Origin: Bacteroidales bacterium
GTDB taxonomy: Bacteria; Bacteroidota; Bacteroidia; Bacteroidales; Muribaculaceae
Direction: 5' to 3'
Length of the DNA stretch: 22,601 nucleotides
Assembly: GCA_900769345.1 (NCBI GenBank)
Contig: CAAGGJ010000027.1
Coordinates: forward strand, 1 to 22,601
In this document: piece by piece, positions 6,532-13,673 of the stretch
Layout: every line of letters starts with the position of its first letter
Numbering within the stretch: position 1 is the stretch's first letter
Notes under the pieces: model-generated
The model's input: only the letters and a program-made list of their open reading frames with translations
What the model was told of the DNA's origin: nothing
Database searches by the model: none
Program-made: the position numbers and the translations under genes

Positions 6532-7968
6532 CTATTTCATTTTGAAAATCAGCGGTATGGTGTATTGTACACTCACCGGTTTGCCTTTTACGGAGCCTGG
6601 TGTCCAACCATTGAGGAGTTTCACTATGCGCACCGACTCCTCGTCGAGTAGCGGGTGAATAGAGCGCAACACTTTCACGTCGCTCACATTGCCATCTTCT
6701 TTGATGGTGAATTGCACCACCACGGTGCCTTGTATGCCGGCATTGAAGGCTTCGGACGGGTATTGCATCAGTTCTGCCACTTTCTCATGCAGGGCGCGCA
6801 TTCCTCCAGGATATTCGGGCAATTGGTCGGGTACCTTCACCACTTCTTTTTCATCGTCGGTAGCTTCGTTATGTGCCACCAAGGACTCTTTGGCTACGTT
6901 TTGGGACTTAACAACTTCTGCTTTGTTGGCTTGATGTTTGTCTGTTTCGACCACGGCCGGTTTAGTGACTTTAGGAGCACTCGTGGCTAACTCCGGTGCT
7001 ACTGCCGCACTTTGCGCCGGAGTTTGCGCAAATTCGATTTTTTCACTACCTTTGTCGCACAAAGGAATGCTTTCGCTTGGTGTTGCGTTGCGAGCATTCA
7101 CGGTGGCAAATGCGCTGATGGTTAGCGCGGTTGCAGGAATCAGATACAGCACTTTGCCGAGCATCTGTTTGTTCGATTTTTTTTGCATCATATAAATACG
7201 GTTTTTAGTTAAACTATAATTGAAGTTGTTGGCAAAAGTGTAGGAACCGACGCCAACAGCTTTTTTTATCAGTAACATTTGATATTGTTTGGCGGAAATG
7301 CCTTGGTGGAGTACATAATCATCGGCTTCATATTCGTGCACCTCGCGCAGACTTCTCCCCATAAGATACACTATAGGATTCCACCATTGCAGCGCTTCGA
7401 TGACCATAAGCAGCAACATATCTATAGAGTGGTGTGCTCTGATGTGACCTTTTTCGTGCATTATGATGAATTTGCCGTTCTCATTATAGTCGGCTTCTCC
7501 TATCACTATGCCGTTCATCCAGCTAAATGGCGCCACTTCGCCGTTGTGGCAATAGATGTGTATGCCCTCATCGCATTGTTTCCACAAGCATCCCCTTACC
7601 ATAGCGCGACGCATACGCATTATTTGCACCAATCTGATGCCGAGGCTGATGGCAGTGCCCAACATGCTCAGCGCGGCTAATATGACGAGACGGTCTACTG
7701 AGAATGTGTCGGCTTGTGTCTGCTCGGCGCCGACTATGCTTATTGCTGTGGGCAGCCCTATGGTCACTTTGGGCATCGATTGTGGCAAAGTGATTGCCAT
7801 CGTCGGCACATCCACCAGTGGTAGCAACACCGATGCCAGTAAGATGAAAAGCAGCACCAATCGATTGACGCGCGGAAACTTCTCTCGGTGCAACAGCAAT
7901 ACATAAGGCAGATATAGCACAACCATCACTATGGCTGATTGCAGCATATATGTCGGAAAAGCGTTCAT
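6532..7968 (-). CDS. M56 (BlaR1-like) membrane metallopeptidase with TonB C-terminal domain
   Basis: A 478-residue membrane protein. Three hydrophobic segments (about 7-26, 36-55, 92-115) precede the zinc-protease motif HEKGH (171-175) with the downstream HEYEADD acidic ligand region (211-217). Another membrane segment lies at about 271-290. A Lys/Glu/Ala-rich linker (about 300-380) leads to a TonB-like C-terminal domain (YPGGMRALHEKV to VQYTIPLIF, about 388-478). In BlaR1 the protease cleaves the BlaI repressor after an external signal, and here blaI lies 43 bases upstream in the same direction. There is no penicillin-binding domain, so beta-lactam sensing is not supported; the TonB domain occupies the sensor position. 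This architecture is common in Bacteroidetes but its signals are mostly unknown. Confidence 0.93.
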   Translation of the reverse strand: MNAFPTYMLQSAIVMVVLYLPYVLLLHREKFPRVNRLVLLFILLASVLLPLVDVPTMAITLPQSMPKVTIGLPTAISIVGAEQTQADTFSVDRLVILAALSMLGTAISLGIRLVQIMRMRRAMVRGCLWKQCDEGIHIYCHNGEVAPFSWMNGIVIGEADYNENGKFIIMHEKGHIRAHHSIDMLLLMVIEALQWWNPIVYLMGRSLREVHEYEADDYVLHQGISAKQYQMLLIKKAVGVGSYTFANNFNYSLTKNRIYMMQKKSNKQMLGKVLYLIPATALTISAFATVNARNATPSESIPLCDKGSEKIEFAQTPAQSAAVAPELATSAPKVTKPAVVETDKHQANKAEVVKSQNVAKESLVAHNEATDDEKEVVKVPDQLPEYPGGMRALHEKVAELMQYPSEAFNAGIQGTVVVQFTIKEDGNVSDVKVLRSIHPLLDEESVRIVKLLNGWTPGSVKGKPVSVQYTIPLIFKMK

Positions 7969-8011
7969 AGCTGTGGAGTTTTTGTGGTTAATAATCCCGT
8001 TGTGGTTAGTT

Positions 8012-8395
8012 CTATGGTTGATTATTTATCATCTTGAGCATTTGCTCTATGTCGCTGTCGCTCAGATTCTCTTCTTTCACAAAGAAACACAGCATCTTGC
8101 CGATGCTGCCGCCGAAGAGATTGTTTTTCACGTCTTGCATACTCAATCGTGTGTATTCTATGCGCGACATCTTGGGACGGTAGCGGTGCGACTTCCCTTC
8201 GCCTTTCACCTTAAAGTAATCGATGTAGCCTTTCTCGTAGAGCACCTTCATATAAGTGGCTATGGTGGTGTATGCCGGCTTGGGCTCGGGGCAGCGTTCC
8301 AGTACGTCCCACACGGTGGCGGCGCGATCGATGTCCCATAGGATTGACATTATTTGAAATTCCACTTTGGTAAGTGTATTGTCCTTGCGCTTCAT
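8012..8395 (-). CDS. BlaI/MecI-family repressor
   Basis: A 127-residue winged-helix repressor. The N-terminal domain runs from LTKVEFQIMSILWD through the recognition region YTTIATYMKVLYEKGYI and the wing GKSHRYRP. The C-terminal helices for dimerisation follow (SMQDVKNNLFGG to DIEQMLKMI). I use the ATG at 8395; a longer frame to 8488 would run across the promoter and operator and lacks family similarity. It is first in an operon with the M56 peptidase, the standard repressor-protease pair, where cleavage of the repressor releases the promoter. A 16-base palindrome beside the promoter is the likely operator. Confidence 0.93.
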   Translation of the reverse strand: MKRKDNTLTKVEFQIMSILWDIDRAATVWDVLERCPEPKPAYTTIATYMKVLYEKGYIDYFKVKGEGKSHRYRPKMSRIEYTRLSMQDVKNNLFGGSIGKMLCFFVKEENLSDSDIEQMLKMINNQP

Positions 8396-8426
8396 AATTG
8401 TCTCGGTTTTGTTGTTTCTTCGATGA

Positions 8427-8458
8427 CAAAGTAATGCGTTGATGCTGAATATTGCAAA
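8427..8458 (-). promoter_or_regulatory. blaI promoter
   Basis: On the minus strand TTTG (8455-8458) is followed after 20 bases by TTACTTTG (8427-8434), one base off the TAnnTTTG box. Transcription would start about 25-30 bases before the blaI ATG. Confidence 0.6.
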
Positions 8459-8474
8459 TTTTAGATATCTAAAA
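8459..8474. promoter_or_regulatory. Probable BlaI operator palindrome
   Basis: TTTTAGATATCTAAAA is a perfect 16-base palindrome. It directly abuts the -33 TTTG of the blaI promoter. Size, symmetry and place fit a BlaI-family dimer site, giving autorepression of blaI and the M56 gene. The assignment is inference. Confidence 0.65.
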
Positions 8475-8573
8475 ATTACGATATTCATTCGATTTAACCT
8501 TTATTGTTAGTAATGCAACGGTTATTTATAGTTATTCAGGCACCGAAGATGCTTGTAATCGTAATTCTTGGTG

Positions 8574-8592
8574 CAAAACGGCATCGCGCCGT
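8574..8592 (-). terminator. Weak hairpin after the esterase gene
   Basis: Read on the minus strand, ACGGC and GCCGT pair around five bases and are followed by TTTGC. It lies seven bases beyond the esterase stop. It is short and could be a weak terminator, separating this gene from blaI. Confidence 0.35.
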
Positions 8593-8598
8593 CCGATT

Positions 8599-10005
8599 TC
8601 AGCCTTGTCCTTGCGATTTCACCTTTATAGGAGGTTGGCTATGATGATAGCCTCGCGATTTCAGGGTTCGCTGATAGATGTTTCCGCCGCACACCACATA
8701 TAGCGTGTTGCCAACGAACGACAGATTGGTTACAGCACCTTGGGGCAAGTCGAGAATGGCTCTTACGCGCCCGTTTTGGTCGCACACTTGCACTCCGAGC
8801 GCCGTAGCCACATACAGATTGCCGTCGGTGTCGAACGCCATCGGACCATTCTCCTGCAGGGCATCGTTGTCGGCACTGTGAAGCCAATAGAATCGTTCGC
8901 CATGCAAGAGTTCGCCATCGTTGCCCACCACGTAGGCTATCAGCCAGTTGCTGCCGGGTTCGCTCTGCACCATCACGCTATGGTCGGGCGATAGTGCGAA
9001 GTGGCTGCCGCTGCTTATCAGTTTCTGCTTCGCCGATATAGTAATGGCGGGATTTAGGTAAAGCGTATCGCGGTGCGCCGAGTACTTTGCCACAAACTCC
9101 CAATCTTCGCCTTGAGTTATGATTTTCTGAAGCATATCGTTCTCACTTTCGCCTTTTTTCACCTTTGCGGGCCAATCTTTCCACAGAAATCGCATAGCGT
9201 CGGCAAACGCTAAGGTGCCGTAGCGTATGCTGTGACCGCCTTTGTCCCACGCCTCTGCCACTTCGTAGCCGGCAAACTTCAGCGCGGAGTGCATCAGCTG
9301 GTTATATTCCCACCAACTGCCGAAAAGCGGATTCCACGCATCTTTCTCGCCGTCCTGCATAAAGATGCGTATGGGTTTGGGTTCGGTTTTGCGCACCAAA
9401 GCCGGAAAATCGTTGCCGCCACGCATTGCCACAAATGTGCCCACGGCGGTGTAGACGCGGCTGAAGAGATCGGGCCTATACCATGCAGCCGACCATGCGC
9501 ATATGCCGCCACTGCTGGCACCCGTAATGGCGCGGTCGTTGACATCGCTCGAGATGTGCACCGTGCGCCCGTCGGCGAGAGTCATGCCCTCTACCTGTGG
9601 CAGCAGTTCGCGCTCCAGAAATTCCGCCCAATGGCTGTTCATCGTGTCGAACTCGCGGCTGCGGTTATAGCGCACCACATCGCCTTGCGCATTTTTTATC
9701 ACTCCGGGTTCTACAAACACCCCTATGCACACCGGCATATCGCCTGCGGCAATCAGTGTATCCATTTTTGCTGCTGCGTCATAGAGTATGCCGTCCATGC
9801 ACACCAGCAGGCAAGCAGGCTTGTCGCCGCGGTATTGCGCCGGCACATACACCTTGTAACTTCGCGTGGTGCCGGGATAGATGTCGCTGTGGTCGATGGT
9901 GCGAGTTACGATAGTGCCCGCAGGCACCGTCTGCGCATGTAGCGTCGGCCCGAGTATGCTCGCAAGGCATACCATAAGTGTTCTCATGATTCGTGTCATA
10001 GCCAT
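8599..10005 (-). CDS. Secreted esterase fused to a beta-propeller-like domain
   Basis: A 468-residue exported protein. A signal peptide (MTRIMRTLMVCLASILG, likely cut after LHA, residue 24) precedes an alpha/beta-hydrolase domain of the putative esterase (esterase D / Fes) type, about 35-280. The nucleophile elbow is GASSG (Ser164), the candidate acid is Asp222 in GEKDAW, and the catalytic His is His258 in GGHS. Residues about 300-450 contain propeller-blade-like pieces (MAFDTDGNLYVATALGVQVCD) of the SMP-30/gluconolactonase-like type. Such enzymes remove acyl groups from plant polysaccharides or hydrolyse siderophore esters. No polysaccharide-utilisation genes are adjacent, so the substrate is unknown. 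It is upstream of blaI in the same direction but apparently separately transcribed. Confidence 0.88.
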   Translation of the reverse strand: MAMTRIMRTLMVCLASILGPTLHAQTVPAGTIVTRTIDHSDIYPGTTRSYKVYVPAQYRGDKPACLLVCMDGILYDAAAKMDTLIAAGDMPVCIGVFVEPGVIKNAQGDVVRYNRSREFDTMNSHWAEFLERELLPQVEGMTLADGRTVHISSDVNDRAITGASSGGICAWSAAWYRPDLFSRVYTAVGTFVAMRGGNDFPALVRKTEPKPIRIFMQDGEKDAWNPLFGSWWEYNQLMHSALKFAGYEVAEAWDKGGHSIRYGTLAFADAMRFLWKDWPAKVKKGESENDMLQKIITQGEDWEFVAKYSAHRDTLYLNPAITISAKQKLISSGSHFALSPDHSVMVQSEPGSNWLIAYVVGNDGELLHGERFYWLHSADNDALQENGPMAFDTDGNLYVATALGVQVCDQNGRVRAILDLPQGAVTNLSFVGNTLYVVCGGNIYQRTLKSRGYHHSQPPIKVKSQGQG

Positions 10006-10022
10006 TAGGAGTTAGTCGACAA

Positions 10023-10051
10023 TAAAGGTAGTGAAAAAATTTTCCACTACC
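10023..10051 (-). promoter_or_regulatory. Dyad and promoter-like box upstream of the esterase
   Basis: GGTAGTG (10027-10033) and CACTACC (10045-10051) form perfect 7-base arms around an A/T-rich 11-base centre. On the minus strand the inner arm overlaps TACCTTTA (10023-10030), one base off a -7 box, 18 bases before the ATG. It could be an operator on the promoter or a leader hairpin. Confidence 0.4.
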
Positions 10052-10115
10052 ACTCTATTCATTAAAATATTTTAGCGAGACCGAGCCTCTCGGCAACGAT
10101 GCCTCGCCATAGATG

Positions 10116-10703
10116 CTAATCTTGGTCGGATGGGATGGTTTCGTAATACACGCCCGACTTCTTGCCGCACACATAGGCTACAGGAGCGCATTTGCCCGTC
10201 ACGAGATTATCGATATACATCGGTTCGCCCTCTATGATTAGTGCGCACTTAAAGGTGTCGCCGGCTTTAAGGCGGGTGTTTTGCGACTCTATTACCTCGA
10301 AAGCGTTGCCGCCGAGGTATTGCACATCGCACACGCGCGCTGGTTGCCAAGTGAGGCGGATGCGGTCGCCCGATTCGAGTTGCTCATCTACGTCGATTCG
10401 CCGCGACATAATGGGATTGCTTGCCAATTCGCCGTCGGTGTCTACATCGCCATTGGCGAAGGCTTCAAAATCGACGTATCCCAAATATCTCGCCAGAATA
10501 TTCAGTGTGCTTTGGCGCGGGGTGACATCGTCGTTCAGATAGCCCCAAATGCGCTTTAGCGTGGTGCTACTGACGTAAATGTGCAGCCGCGAAAATATCA
10601 TATCGCGCAGAGAGTCGAAGTCCTTAGGCGTGACTACGCTATGTCCTATAGCCGTTTCTATTTGGCTGCGCAAGATTGGAAGTTTAATATCATTGTTCCT
10701 CAT
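10116..10703 (-). CDS. DNA-binding protein (helix-turn-helix plus beta-rich domain) paired with a kinase
   Basis: A 195-residue soluble protein. The N-terminal part (about 15-85) reads as a helix-turn-helix: LHIYVSSTTLKRIWGYL then TPRQSTLNILARYLGYVDFEAF. Domains of this kind occur in many Bacteroidales regulators. Residues about 100-190 are predicted beta-rich (GDRIRLTWQPARVCDVQYLG, DTFKCALIIEGEPMYIDNLV) with no recognised enzyme motif. Its start lies inside the 3' end of the kinase gene (14-base overlap), so the two proteins should be made together by coupled translation. I infer a transcription factor that is a substrate or partner of the kinase. Ser/Thr residues around the recognition helix are plausible targets, but nothing in the sequence proves phosphorylation. 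Confidence 0.7.
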   Translation of the reverse strand: MRNNDIKLPILRSQIETAIGHSVVTPKDFDSLRDMIFSRLHIYVSSTTLKRIWGYLNDDVTPRQSTLNILARYLGYVDFEAFANGDVDTDGELASNPIMSRRIDVDEQLESGDRIRLTWQPARVCDVQYLGGNAFEVIESQNTRLKAGDTFKCALIIEGEPMYIDNLVTGKCAPVAYVCGKKSGVYYETIPSDQD

Positions 10704-11907
10704 TCTGTATTCTCTCCGCTAAGTCTTTAAATTTATAATTATAGATGGATACCTGCCTTTCAGCAAATGTTTTTAATAGGGCATACTGCTGTTCCTCGGT
10801 CAGTGAGTCTTTACGATTCTTCACAAACTGTTCATAAGTCTCTCTAATATGCGTTAATATGCTAATTATATAGTTTACCTTATTATCTCTGCCTTTAACT
10901 TTTTCTAATCCGGCCAGGTCTCTTTGCCACGACTTTTCCATCTCATCGTAACCTTCTTTTATGATTCGGTTGAACGCTTCGATTTCTGCATTGGCTATGC
11001 TGTCGGCTTGTTCCATCTCGTGGACTCTATTCTGGGTAGTATTAAGCAGATTTTGCAGAGAGTCGATTGTCTCGCGATTCGCTTCGCCTGTACCTGCACC
11101 GCGTCCTATAAATATCATGGCTACGGCTACCACAAGCAGAACTGCATAAGCCACCTTGGCGGCATCGTTCACTATGCGAGAAGCACGACGGAAGGCTGTT
11201 TTCAGGTCGCCTATGCTTTGGTAGCGTTGCTCTATGGGCTTCAAGCAGCGCTTCGTGATATGGTTGTATTTCCAACCGAGATTTAAGTCTTGCAGAATTA
11301 TGCCTACGCTATATATGTCGTTGCGCACATCTGCCTCGCTGTGCACCTCTTGTTCGGGCGACATATATCGGCGTGTGCCGCCTGGCTGCTTGAGAATGGC
11401 ATTGCGGTCGCTGTCGGCAAGTCCGAAGTCTATAATCTTCAGACTCCCTCCGTTGTCGGAAATCATGATGTTCGACGGCTTCAGGTCGCGATGGGCTATC
11501 TCATGCGAATGGATATATTCTACTGCATCGAGCAACTGGTTGGCAATGCGCAGACGCTCCGACTTCGATGGGTTGGCTTTCAATCGCTCATCGAGGGTGA
11601 CACCTTCTATGTATTCCATAACGATGCATACGCCTATGTCGTCCACTTGCTCAAGTGCCACTGCCTGCACCACAGCCGAGTTGCTCAGCAGCATAAGCGT
11701 CTCAAACTCCTTGCGAAGCATCTGTATGTGCACCATACTCTCGGCTGCCGCGGGATTGATTCCTTTTAGCAGCCACCACTTGCCATATCGCTTGGCTCGT
11801 GCAAGTATGTTAATATCTGTGGTCCGTAATATCTCTACTTCGGTGAAGTTTGAAGAAATTCCTTCAAACTCAGTTTGGATAAATCCTGATGCTGTAGAAT
11901 CGTTCAT
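10690..11907 (-). CDS. Membrane-anchored Hanks-type Ser/Thr protein kinase
   Basis: A 405-residue kinase. The cytoplasmic domain spans about 20-245. It has the ATP lysine in WWLLKGI (Lys48), the alpha-C Glu in LRKEFETL (Glu67), the catalytic loop HRDLKPSN (139-146), DFG (160-162) and MSPEQ (182-186). The usual glycine-rich loop is replaced by LRTTDINILARAKR, which is unusual, yet the catalytic residues are intact. One membrane helix (252-268) is followed by about 135 residues, probably periplasmic, with coiled-coil character (about 280-330) and no recognised ligand domain. Family knowledge supports sensing outside and phosphorylating inside. It overlaps the downstream DNA-binding gene and is divergent from a lipoprotein gene, suggesting one signalling unit. 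Confidence 0.93.
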   Translation of the reverse strand: MNDSTASGFIQTEFEGISSNFTEVEILRTTDINILARAKRYGKWWLLKGINPAAAESMVHIQMLRKEFETLMLLSNSAVVQAVALEQVDDIGVCIVMEYIEGVTLDERLKANPSKSERLRIANQLLDAVEYIHSHEIAHRDLKPSNIMISDNGGSLKIIDFGLADSDRNAILKQPGGTRRYMSPEQEVHSEADVRNDIYSVGIILQDLNLGWKYNHITKRCLKPIEQRYQSIGDLKTAFRRASRIVNDAAKVAYAVLLVVAVAMIFIGRGAGTGEANRETIDSLQNLLNTTQNRVHEMEQADSIANAEIEAFNRIIKEGYDEMEKSWQRDLAGLEKVKGRDNKVNYIISILTHIRETYEQFVKNRKDSLTEEQQYALLKTFAERQVSIYNYKFKDLAERIQNEEQ

Positions 11908-11908
11908 T

Positions 11909-11946
11909 GTTACGATAATTTATGATTTAAACATATTATCATTACT
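11909..11946. promoter_or_regulatory. Inverted repeat at the kinase promoter
   Basis: GATAAT (11914-11919) and ATTATC (11935-11940) are perfect arms, and 9 of 11 bases match over the wider arms. Between them on the minus strand lies TATGTTTA (11928-11935), one base off a -7 box and close to the kinase ATG. It could be an operator, perhaps for the operon's own DNA-binding protein. No clear -33 box is present. Confidence 0.4.
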
Positions 11947-12287
11947 CTACGGGTAAGAAAACTTAGGTTTGCCTCACTTCGAAATACTCCGAATGTTTTA
12001 TGGTTATCTGATTAGTTTCTATCAATATCGCACATTTTGCCGATATATATGACTAATAGTGTGCAATAATTTCGGCGTAAAGGTAATAATAAAGCCCGAA
12101 AATTTAAGTCATTTTTCACAAATTTTCCCTCCGCTGAAAAGCAGAATTCAAAATGGACCAAAATGGACCAAAATAGTTTATCATATTTTGCATTTCTTTG
12201 CATTGACTTAGATGTTAAGTCGCCTGGCAGAACATTTCTGCGGAGCATAAAACTGACATTTAGTAATAATTTATAAACCTAATCATT
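11947..12287. other. Intergenic region between divergent kinase and lipoprotein genes
   Basis: About 340 A/T-rich bases without a convincing gene; a 78-codon minus-strand frame at 12012-12248 shows no family features. It holds the 10-base tandem repeat described separately. TTTCTTTG (12193-12200), one base off a -7 box, is the best plus-strand promoter hint for the lipoprotein gene, but without a proper -33. Confidence 0.5.
12150..12173. repeat. 10-base tandem repeat with GGACC core
   Basis: AAATGGACCA occurs twice in tandem (12151-12160, 12161-12170) and a partial third copy follows. Repeats with alternating GGACC and AAAAT are, to my memory, found between genes in other Bacteroidales. Here it lies between two divergent operons. 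Confidence 0.75.
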
Positions 12288-12941
12288 ATGTTAAAACAAA
12301 GTATTAATCTATTGATTTGTGCTCTATTCAGCACAGCGCTATTTACCTCTTGCGGAGGTGGTGAGTCTACATCAAGCACATCGACTGAAGAAACAGAAGA
12401 TGCGCCATTGAAGATTAAACCCGAAAGCACCAAAATCGGTGGCAAATTTGGCAAGTTATATTCTTTTGAGGACAAGGAATATACCATCAAGACCGAAAGC
12501 GCCTTTTCTGGCGAATACGAGATGACGCTGAATATTACGCTCACTCGTAACGGCGAAAAACCATCATTCAACCTCGATGAAGTCAGCGATGATTCTTCAG
12601 AGAAGAAATATACCGCCGACATCGAAATCGAATTCCTCGATAAAGATGGCGAAACGCTATTCTCTACCGATGCCAGTGACATTAGCAAACTCTTATCGCT
12701 TGAAGAAGACGACAAAGCATCTATTACGTTCTTTACCTACAAAACTATGGCTGAAATCGAGGCGGTGAAGTATTTCCGCCTAACCAGCACATTGAAGGAA
12801 AACTCTAATGCCGGAAAATCAAGTGATGAGGAAATCGACGAGGAACTCGAAGCCATAGGCGAGGCCGCAAACGCTATGGGCGCTCTGTTTGGCGCCGCTT
12901 CTGAAGCCGCCAAAGCAGCCGAAAAACTCTCAAAAGAATGA
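12288..12941 (+). CDS. Acidic lipoprotein of unknown function
   Basis: A 217-residue exported lipoprotein. The signal peptide ends in a lipobox, LFTSC, with the lipidated Cys at residue 22. This is followed by GGGE and a Ser/Thr/Glu linker, as is common in Bacteroidetes lipoproteins. Residues about 45-165 look beta-rich (YTIKTESAFSGEYEMTLNITLTR, YTADIEIEFLDKDGETLF), compatible with a small sandwich-like domain. The C terminus (about 178-217) is an Ala/Glu/Lys helix with possible coiled coil. I recognise no family. It is divergent from the kinase and 37 bases upstream of a membrane-protein gene, so it is probably co-transcribed with that gene. A role in envelope signalling with the kinase is only suggested by position. 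Confidence 0.85.
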   Translation: MLKQSINLLICALFSTALFTSCGGGESTSSTSTEETEDAPLKIKPESTKIGGKFGKLYSFEDKEYTIKTESAFSGEYEMTLNITLTRNGEKPSFNLDEVSDDSSEKKYTADIEIEFLDKDGETLFSTDASDISKLLSLEEDDKASITFFTYKTMAEIEAVKYFRLTSTLKENSNAGKSSDEEIDEELEAIGEAANAMGALFGAASEAAKAAEKLSKE

Positions 12942-12978
12942 ATAATCAACACATCGTTTCACTCTTAATATTTCAATT

Positions 12979-13494
12979 ATGACATTCGTATTTTGGGGAA
13001 TTCTAATCGCTCTTCTCTGCTTTAGTTTCTTGAGTTGTTTTATCAACAAGATTCCTGGCCCATTCTTGCTCTTCGTGTGCGTACTTTTGGCTCAATTAGG
13101 CTTGGATATTCATCCGGGATGGGATTGCGTGGCTATAGTAGGTGTCATCGCAGTAGTGGCATTCATTTTATCGAAGGTAATGACCAAAACGGCTAAGAAG
13201 ATTCATGAATACAGCAAGGCTGCAAGCGTTGCCACCACTATTGCTTCGCTGATAGGCCTTGCCGCTGTGGCTGGCTCTGCAGGTAAGAGCGACTCTACTA
13301 TTGCGGTAATATTCTTAGTGGGATTCGTAGTGCTTCCTTTCGTATTCGCATTCATTGTGGAAAGCATAAAGAGGAAAAGTGCTGTAGAAGGCATTAAAGG
13401 CGCTCTCTCTGCCACTTTAGTTTACCTTGCCGATACGGCTTTGAAACTCGGCGCATTCGCTTACGCTATCTATGCTATGTTCTTAAACGACTAA
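12979..13494 (+). CDS. Small multi-pass membrane protein, DUF456-like
   Basis: A 171-residue inner-membrane protein with about six hydrophobic segments (3-21, 25-41, 50-66, 82-100, 107-127, 141-169). The short PGP after the first helix and the C-terminal helix pair KGALSATLVYLADTALKLGAFAYAIY resemble DUF456 proteins, but the match is from memory and weak. No catalytic motif is seen. It follows the lipoprotein by 37 bases and should share its transcript. Its function is unknown; transport or support for the neighbouring lipoprotein and kinase is possible. Confidence 0.8.
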   Translation: MTFVFWGILIALLCFSFLSCFINKIPGPFLLFVCVLLAQLGLDIHPGWDCVAIVGVIAVVAFILSKVMTKTAKKIHEYSKAASVATTIASLIGLAAVAGSAGKSDSTIAVIFLVGFVVLPFVFAFIVESIKRKSAVEGIKGALSATLVYLADTALKLGAFAYAIYAMFLND

Positions 13495-13523
13495 GAACTA
13501 TTGCGATTATTTCAGAAAGACTC

Positions 13524-13551
13524 AGGGGCGTGTCGGCAACGATGCGCCCTT
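13524..13551 (+). terminator. Hairpin after the membrane-protein gene
   Basis: AGGGGCG and CGCCCTT pair (one G-T) around a 14-base loop, 30 bases after the stop. There is no strong T run, so termination is uncertain. The loop contains a 13-base sequence (13533-13545) repeated exactly at 10090-10102. Confidence 0.4.
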
Positions 13552-13613
13552 GCTGCATCTTGCGGCGGCGAGATGTTAATAAATCGCTAATCTTCCCTAA
13601 AGTTGGCAAATGC

Positions 13614-13645
13614 TTTAGAGATGTCGAGAATATTGAGTAAATTTG
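13614..13645 (+). promoter_or_regulatory. Nudix-operon promoter
   Basis: TAAATTTG (13638-13645) matches the -7 box exactly. TTTA (13614-13617), one base off TTTG, lies 20 bases upstream. The ATG follows after 28 bases. Confidence 0.65.
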
Positions 13646-13673
13646 GGGTGAAAATCATCATTCTACTGATATT

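Noticed and set aside
6532..8395. Beta-lactam resistance sensor (blaR1-blaI)
   Set aside because: The peptidase has no penicillin-binding domain, and no beta-lactamase is adjacent. The TonB-type fusion is a different sensor class.
12012..12248. A 78-codon minus-strand frame upstream of the kinase
   Set aside because: It has no recognisable domain or promoter and runs through the tandem repeat; it looks like chance in A/T-rich DNA.
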